DNA of 9,294 nt from an uncultured Prevotella sp. GTDB taxonomy: Bacteria; Bacteroidota; Bacteroidia; Bacteroidales; Bacteroidaceae. Position numbers and translations under genes: made by a program. The stretch is taken from the NCBI GenBank assembly GCA_902491375.1, contig CABUHE010000046.1:1-9294 (forward strand). Direction: 5' to 3'. This document shows, piece after piece, positions 5,844 to 9,294 of this stretch (within the stretch, counting starts at the first letter, position 1; every line of letters begins with the position of its first letter). The notes below the pieces were generated by a model that was not told the DNA's origin, made no database searches, and worked only from the letters and a program-made list of their open reading frames with translations.

Positions 5844-6437
5844 ATGAATCCTGAGACAGAATTTCGCGAAGGTCTTGACGACCTCGCCTCACACTACAAA
5901 AGCATTTTAGAACTGCTGGGCGAAGATCCCGACCGCGAAGGCTTACAGAAGACTCCCATGCGCGTAGCAAAGGCCATGCAGATACTGACACGCGGATATA
6001 CGCAGGACGCACACAAAGTGTTGCTCGACGCTCTGTTTGAAGAGAAATACAATCAGATGGTCATCGTGAAAGACATTGACTTCTTCTCACTTTGCGAACA
6101 CCACATGCTGCCGTTCTATGGAAAAGTCCACGTGGCATACATTCCAAACGGATACATCACAGGTCTCAGCAAGATTGCACGCGTGGTGGACATATTCAGC
6201 CACCGTCTGCAAGTACAGGAGCGCATGACTTTGCAGATTAAAGACTGCATACAGGAGACACTAAAACCGCTCGGCGTAATGGTTGTAGTAGAGGCAAAAC
6301 ACATGTGCATGCAGATGCGCGGTGTGGAAAAGCAGAACTCCATAACAACAACAAGCGACTTTTCAGGAGCATTCAACCAGGCCAAGACACGAGAGGAGTT
6401 CATGAATCTGCTGCACAGCGAGGGCAAGCATATCTAA
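5844..6437 (+). CDS. folE: GTP cyclohydrolase I
   Basis: Converts GTP to 7,8-dihydroneopterin triphosphate, the first step toward tetrahydrofolate and other pterins, and in many bacteria also toward queuosine. At 197 residues it is a normal type IA enzyme. The zinc ligands are visible as C84 and H87 in SLCEHH and C155 in HMCMQMRG. H86 and H153 match the conserved active-site histidines, and GLSKIAR (107-113) and RLQVQERMT (121-129) are family signatures. REGLQKTPMRVAKA (31-44) is the usual N-terminal helix motif. Presence of the Cys ligands argues against the zinc-independent FolE2 type. The gene lies 82 bases downstream of the SPOR gene with a stem-loop between them; no attenuator or known folate riboswitch is evident. 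Confidence 0.96.
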   Translation: MNPETEFREGLDDLASHYKSILELLGEDPDREGLQKTPMRVAKAMQILTRGYTQDAHKVLLDALFEEKYNQMVIVKDIDFFSLCEHHMLPFYGKVHVAYIPNGYITGLSKIARVVDIFSHRLQVQERMTLQIKDCIQETLKPLGVMVVVEAKHMCMQMRGVEKQNSITTTSDFSGAFNQAKTREEFMNLLHSEGKHI

Positions 6438-6605
6438 GATGTAAGGACAAAAGCAGCCTAAAGAACTATAAACCTGCAAACAATAACCAAGCATACAATA
6501 TTTAAGAAAAATGCTGTCTGATATAAAATTAACTGCAAACTGATGCAAGTTTTTCACCGGCAGACTATTTATAATATAGTAAAAACAAAATAATTAAATA
6601 TTAAA

Positions 6606-7283
6606 ATGAAAAGATTAAACAAGTTATTCATCATCCTTTTGTGCTGCTGCGGCGCACTGTCAGCGACATCATGCTTGAACAATGACGACAACGGAGGTAT
6701 AGACCCTGAACTTTATCAGACATACCTTACAAACATCTCAGGTAGTTATTATGGTAACAGTTCTGACTGGAGATACGAAAACAAAATATACTTCTATAAC
6801 GACACAATCAAAGCCAGCACTCTGTCAGAGAAACTTGACTCTGTCTCAGGCATCACTGTAAACTTCTCTAAGTACGACTCAACGTTTACCGTAACAAATG
6901 TTCCGGGCCGGGTTCTCGCAAAAGAGATACCAGACGAATATAAAGAGCTGAGAGAAGCTATTGACAATGCATCGGCAAAGACTATTAAAGGCAAGTTCGT
7001 ATTCTTCAACATAACACAGTACGCATACTTCTGGATTTATCCTGAAACCATTAAATACGAAGGACTTACATACGGAGGAGAGACTCACGACGTGTCAATC
7101 GTATTCTGGTCACCGGTAGCATCAGGCGTCTACGGATACAGCAACAGCAAACAGGTAATAAACATGAGTTTCTATCTGGCTTCAGTTTATCAGGACGACA
7201 AGAAACTCATCGACATATACAACGGTGTTGACACTGGCGAGAAACAGGCACTCTCGCAGTTGCTCGTCGTCGGAACAAGATAA
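6606..7283 (+). CDS. Uncharacterised Bacteroidales lipoprotein
   Basis: A 225-residue lipoprotein precursor. The basic start MKRLNK, a hydrophobic core at 7-20 and a lipobox ending at C23 (SATSC) predict signal peptidase II processing. The mature end CLNNDDNGG is rich in Asp just after the cysteine, as in the Bacteroidetes signal that sends lipoproteins to the cell surface; this is suggestive only. The remainder is rich in Tyr, Phe, Ser and Asn and looks beta-rich (for example GSYYGNSSDWRYENKIYFY at 46-64 and YAYFWIYPETIKYEG at 138-152). The general character recalls small DUF4840-type lipoproteins, but I cannot confirm the family. It lies 168 bases after folE and ends before its own terminator, so it is probably a single-gene transcript. 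No enzyme motif is visible. Confidence 0.82.
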   Translation: MKRLNKLFIILLCCCGALSATSCLNNDDNGGIDPELYQTYLTNISGSYYGNSSDWRYENKIYFYNDTIKASTLSEKLDSVSGITVNFSKYDSTFTVTNVPGRVLAKEIPDEYKELREAIDNASAKTIKGKFVFFNITQYAYFWIYPETIKYEGLTYGGETHDVSIVFWSPVASGVYGYSNSKQVINMSFYLASVYQDDKKLIDIYNGVDTGEKQALSQLLVVGTR

Positions 7284-7317
7284 CAACGAATGTCTTAGAT
7301 ATAACAAAAAATCCTTT

Positions 7318-7353
7318 CCCTTACGTCACAATAAGAAGACGTAAGGGATTTTT
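7318..7353 (+). terminator. Intrinsic terminator after the 6606 lipoprotein gene
   Basis: CCCTTACGTC (7318-7327) and GACGTAAGGG (7338-7347) form a perfect 10-bp stem with a 10-base loop, followed by ATTTTTATTTAT. This is a textbook rho-independent terminator, 35 bases after the stop codon. Confidence 0.92.
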
Positions 7354-7364
7354 ATTTATGAGGA

Positions 7365-7430
7365 CATGGCTGTTACAGATATTTTCAGTAAATTTGTAAC
7401 ACAATTAAACATTAAATAATTACAGCCATG
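7365..7430. repeat. 9-bp inverted repeat flanking the hydrolase promoter
   Basis: CATGGCTGT (7365-7373) and its exact reverse complement ACAGCCATG (7422-7430) bracket 48 bases that contain the predicted promoter. The right arm includes the ATG start codon of the hydrolase gene. The left arm is upstream of the predicted transcript start, so the two arms would not normally be in one mRNA. Confidence 0.6.
7389..7396 (+). promoter_or_regulatory. Predicted -7 element for the hydrolase gene
   Basis: TAAATTTG matches TAnnTTTG. The predicted transcript start is near 7403, giving a leader of about 25 A/T-rich bases before the ATG at 7428. No clear -33 TTTG lies 19-21 bases upstream. Confidence 0.5.
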
Positions 7431-8804
7431 AACAAAATCATCACTTTCCTTACAGTTCTTTTAACCTGTCTCTCTGCAACGGCACAAGACATTACCGGCA
7501 GCTGGAACGGCGCTCTCGACCTTGGCAGCATGCAGCTCAACCTTGTATTCAACATAACCGACAAAGGCAACGGCGAGTACGGATGCACTCTCGACAGCCC
7601 TGACCAAGGCGCAAAAGGCATACCTGCCGACATAACCGTAACAGATAAGACAAAAGTGAAAATCAGCATACCGGCACTCAATATGGTATATGAAGGCGAG
7701 CTGAAAGAAGGCATATTGAAAGGCCAGTTCATGCAAAACGGATTCACGGCTGCGCTCGACATGAAGCCGGGCACTGTAAAACAAAACCGTCCGCAGACAC
7801 CACAGCCGCCCTACCCTTACACTACTGAAGAAGTAACATTCACAAACAGCGACGACAACGTTACCCTCAGCGGTACACTGACATATCCTACAGATTTTGA
7901 CAAAAAGAAAAAAGGCACCGTACCCGTAGTCATAATGGTAACCGGCAGCGGACAGCAAAACCGCGATGAAGAATTACTCGGACACAAGCCTTTCCTCGTA
8001 ATAGCCGACTATCTGGCACGCAACGGCATAGCCACTCTGCGCTACGACGACCGCGGTATGGGCAAATCAACAGGCAACGCGGCAGAAGGCACAACCGAGA
8101 ATAATATGAAAGACGCGCTGGCAGCCATCGACTACGCACGCAAGACAGGCAAATTCGGATGCACAGGAGTACTCGGCCACAGCGAGGGAGGCACCATAGC
8201 CTTCATGCTCGGCGCACGCGGCAAGGCCGACTTCATAATAAGCATGGCAGGCCCGGGCGTAAGCGGCGACAGCATACTCATAGAACAGAACCGCATAGCA
8301 CTGGCAATGAGCGGACTGCCAACATTCATGATTGAGCCGTATTGCACAGCCTTGGCAAGCGTCTTTGAGGCGATAAAAGACGGCACGGCCACAAAAGCTC
8401 CTGACGAAACCGTTAAGAAAGCCATAGAGAAAGCCGGAGGCACCATACCGCAGCAACTGCAAGCGAACCTTCCCGAAGTAATAAAGACAGCCACGCCATG
8501 GCTGAGATACTTCATTGCTTACGACCCGACAGACGACATAAAAGCCGTAAAATGCCCTGTATTGGCACTCAATGGCGAGAAAGACACACAGGTTACGCCC
8601 AAGACCAACATAGGAGCTATACGCCGTCTGCTGCCCGACAATCCTGACAACACAATCAAGACATACCCCAATCTTAACCATCTCTTCCAGACATGCACCA
8701 CTGGTTTCTCGCTTGAATACGGAAAAATAGAAGAAACCATTGCGCCGGAAGTACTCAAAGAGATAGCCGACTGGGTAAACAAAGTAGGCGCAAAGAAACG
8801 CTAA
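7428..8804 (+). CDS. Secreted alpha/beta hydrolase with N-terminal beta domain
   Basis: A 458-residue exported serine hydrolase of unknown substrate. Residues 1-19 are a Sec signal peptide with probable cleavage at ATA-Q (19/20). Residues about 21-115 form a beta-rich domain (DITGSWNGALDLGSMQLNL, then VYEGELKEGILKGQF), followed by a Pro/Gln linker (about 118-130). The catalytic domain runs from about 135 to 455. MVTGSGQQNRD at 170-180 is the oxyanion-loop region and RYDDRGMGKSTG (205-216) a conserved turn. S252 in GHSEGG is the nucleophile, D386 in NGEKDTQV the likely acid, and H418 in NHLF the likely base. Bacteroidetes relatives are usually annotated as alpha/beta hydrolases or esterases. 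Without an anchor motif it is probably periplasmic. It has its own promoter and terminator, so it appears monocistronic. Peptidase or acyl-esterase activity cannot be told apart here. Confidence 0.9.
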   Translation: MNKIITFLTVLLTCLSATAQDITGSWNGALDLGSMQLNLVFNITDKGNGEYGCTLDSPDQGAKGIPADITVTDKTKVKISIPALNMVYEGELKEGILKGQFMQNGFTAALDMKPGTVKQNRPQTPQPPYPYTTEEVTFTNSDDNVTLSGTLTYPTDFDKKKKGTVPVVIMVTGSGQQNRDEELLGHKPFLVIADYLARNGIATLRYDDRGMGKSTGNAAEGTTENNMKDALAAIDYARKTGKFGCTGVLGHSEGGTIAFMLGARGKADFIISMAGPGVSGDSILIEQNRIALAMSGLPTFMIEPYCTALASVFEAIKDGTATKAPDETVKKAIEKAGGTIPQQLQANLPEVIKTATPWLRYFIAYDPTDDIKAVKCPVLALNGEKDTQVTPKTNIGAIRRLLPDNPDNTIKTYPNLNHLFQTCTTGFSLEYGKIEETIAPEVLKEIADWVNKVGAKKR

Positions 8805-8909
8805 TCTGTCGCAACTAAATGAGCACTAATCTTATTCATAAACAATAAGAATATCATCCTAATCAACGTTCTTTTACTTACATCATAACTCTCTGTAACA
8901 CAACGATAT

Positions 8910-8950
8910 ACAAAAGGTGGTCATTTACACTGCAAAAGACCACCTTTTGT
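8910..8950 (+). terminator. 13-bp hairpin terminator after the hydrolase gene
   Basis: ACAAAAGGTGGTC (8910-8922) and GACCACCTTTTGT (8938-8950) form a perfect 13-bp stem with a 15-base loop. The T-run is inside the right arm, matched by an A-run in the left, so the structure is near symmetrical and could end transcripts from both sides. It lies 105 bases after the hydrolase stop. Confidence 0.8.
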
Positions 8951-8962
8951 CGTATAATAAGC

Positions 8963-9000
8963 CATGTTTTGCAAGATGAAAGAGCCTCTTTCAGAACATG
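8963..9000. repeat. Imperfect hairpin in the right-hand spacer
   Basis: The outer arms CATGTT (8963-8968) and AACATG (8995-9000) enclose a perfect 7-bp stem TGAAAGA (8977-8983) / TCTTTCA (8987-8993) with a GCC loop; an asymmetric internal loop of eight bases against one separates them. There is no T-run afterwards, so it is not a standard terminator. Confidence 0.5.
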
Positions 9001-9228
9001 ATTCAGTTTCCGTACTTATCTCACAACAGATGGATAAGAAGTATTATCATCAATAAAAGTAACAACAAAAGTATAAGAAGAAACTATGACCATGCCTGTC
9101 TGCACTGACCGAAAAGGCTTAATTGAACCGACGTAAGACAGAAGTTATCAACAATTCAACAATATTTTCCACCGAAAAACTTACGGTAAAAAGCCTGAAT
9201 AAGTAACTAATCAAAATTAAGCAGCATT

Positions 9229-9294
9229 ATGTTTAAGTTTAATTCCCAAGGTATCCCCGACTGCCGCCAATGCCCTATTGACGGTGTAAAAGAG
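9229..9294 (+). CDS. Start of an unrecognised gene, cut by the window edge
   Basis: An ATG at 9229 opens a frame that stays open for all 22 remaining codons. The peptide starts MFKFNSQGIPDC and contains a CxxC pair (CRQC). The leader just before it is A/T-rich with AATTAAGCAGC. No signal peptide is visible and I do not recognise a family; 22 residues are too few to assign one. It may be a real gene or a chance opening. Confidence 0.45.
   Translation, partial: MFKFNSQGIPDCRQCPIDGVKE

Larger units (their letters stand above)
8805..9228. other. 424-base non-coding spacer with several hairpins
   Basis: No ORF of credible length or composition occurs on either strand. From left to right it holds AT-rich sequence (8805-8903), the 13-bp terminator hairpin (8910-8950), an imperfect hairpin (8963-9000), a small CTTATC/GATAAG inverted repeat (9015-9020, 9033-9038), and a wide inverted pair: AGGCTT (9115-9120) with AAGCCT (9191-9196), and within it CGTAAG (9132-9137) with CTTACG (9180-9185). 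The part after 9000 could be the promoter and leader of the gene starting at 9229, but no good TAnnTTTG element on the plus strand was found. Confidence 0.6.

Noticed and set aside
7461..8681. Long minus-strand frames (165, 204 and 127 residues) opposite the alpha/beta hydrolase
   Set aside because: The hydrolase has a signal peptide and a complete catalytic triad; the antisense frames are Cys/Tyr/Arg-rich by-products of its codon use.
9066..9073. Minus-strand TACTTTTG promoter-like element
   Set aside because: No minus-strand gene lies downstream of it before the terminator hairpin, and there is no -33 partner; probably chance in AT-rich DNA.
1..9294. CRISPR array, tRNA, rRNA, toxin-antitoxin or phage cassette
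   Set aside because: No regularly spaced repeats, cloverleaf or rRNA-like segments, and no recognisable defence or phage proteins were seen.

Overview
The window looks like chromosomal DNA of a Bacteroidales bacterium, most likely of the Prevotella group. The evidence is the TAnnTTTG-type promoter elements, A-rich leaders without strong Shine-Dalgarno sites, several Bacteroidetes-style lipoproteins and secreted proteins, and a gene order (DUF1599 protein, DoxX-like membrane protein, triosephosphate isomerase, SPOR protein, folE) that I recall as a conserved Bacteroides/Prevotella block. The genus is an inference.

Left end (1-242): a degraded 3' end of a transposase-like gene, probably the edge of an insertion sequence, and AT-rich spacer. 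On the minus strand (243-1667) lies a CCA-adding tRNA nucleotidyltransferase with an HD domain. It is divergent from a small TPR/coiled-coil lipoprotein gene (1765-2232). Their promoters face away from each other within about 30 bases.

Centre (2326-5096): a short tandem repeat and a promoter precede a protein with two DUF1599 copies. Its stop codon directly abuts the start of a six-helix DoxX/MauE-like membrane protein with a thioredoxin-like domain. That frame then runs without a stop into a complete, catalytically intact triosephosphate isomerase, giving one 692-codon frame that ends at a strong hairpin terminator. This fusion is the most unusual feature here. It could be a real membrane-tethered glycolytic enzyme, two proteins made from one frame through the internal ATG at 4267, or a one-base indel: removing one T from the TTTT run at 4247-4250 creates a stop just before tpiA.

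Right half (5129-8804): a secreted SPOR-domain protein and GTP cyclohydrolase I (folE) form a probable pair. They are followed by an uncharacterised lipoprotein with a good terminator and a secreted alpha/beta hydrolase. The hydrolase promoter is flanked by a 9-bp inverted repeat. The last 490 bases hold a 13-bp hairpin terminator, then about 270 bases of apparently non-coding but hairpin-rich DNA, and the first 22 codons of an unrecognised gene that runs off the edge.

Most of the window is housekeeping: tRNA maturation, glycolysis, folate/pterin synthesis and envelope proteins. I found no CRISPR array, tRNA, rRNA, or obvious defence or biosynthetic system.
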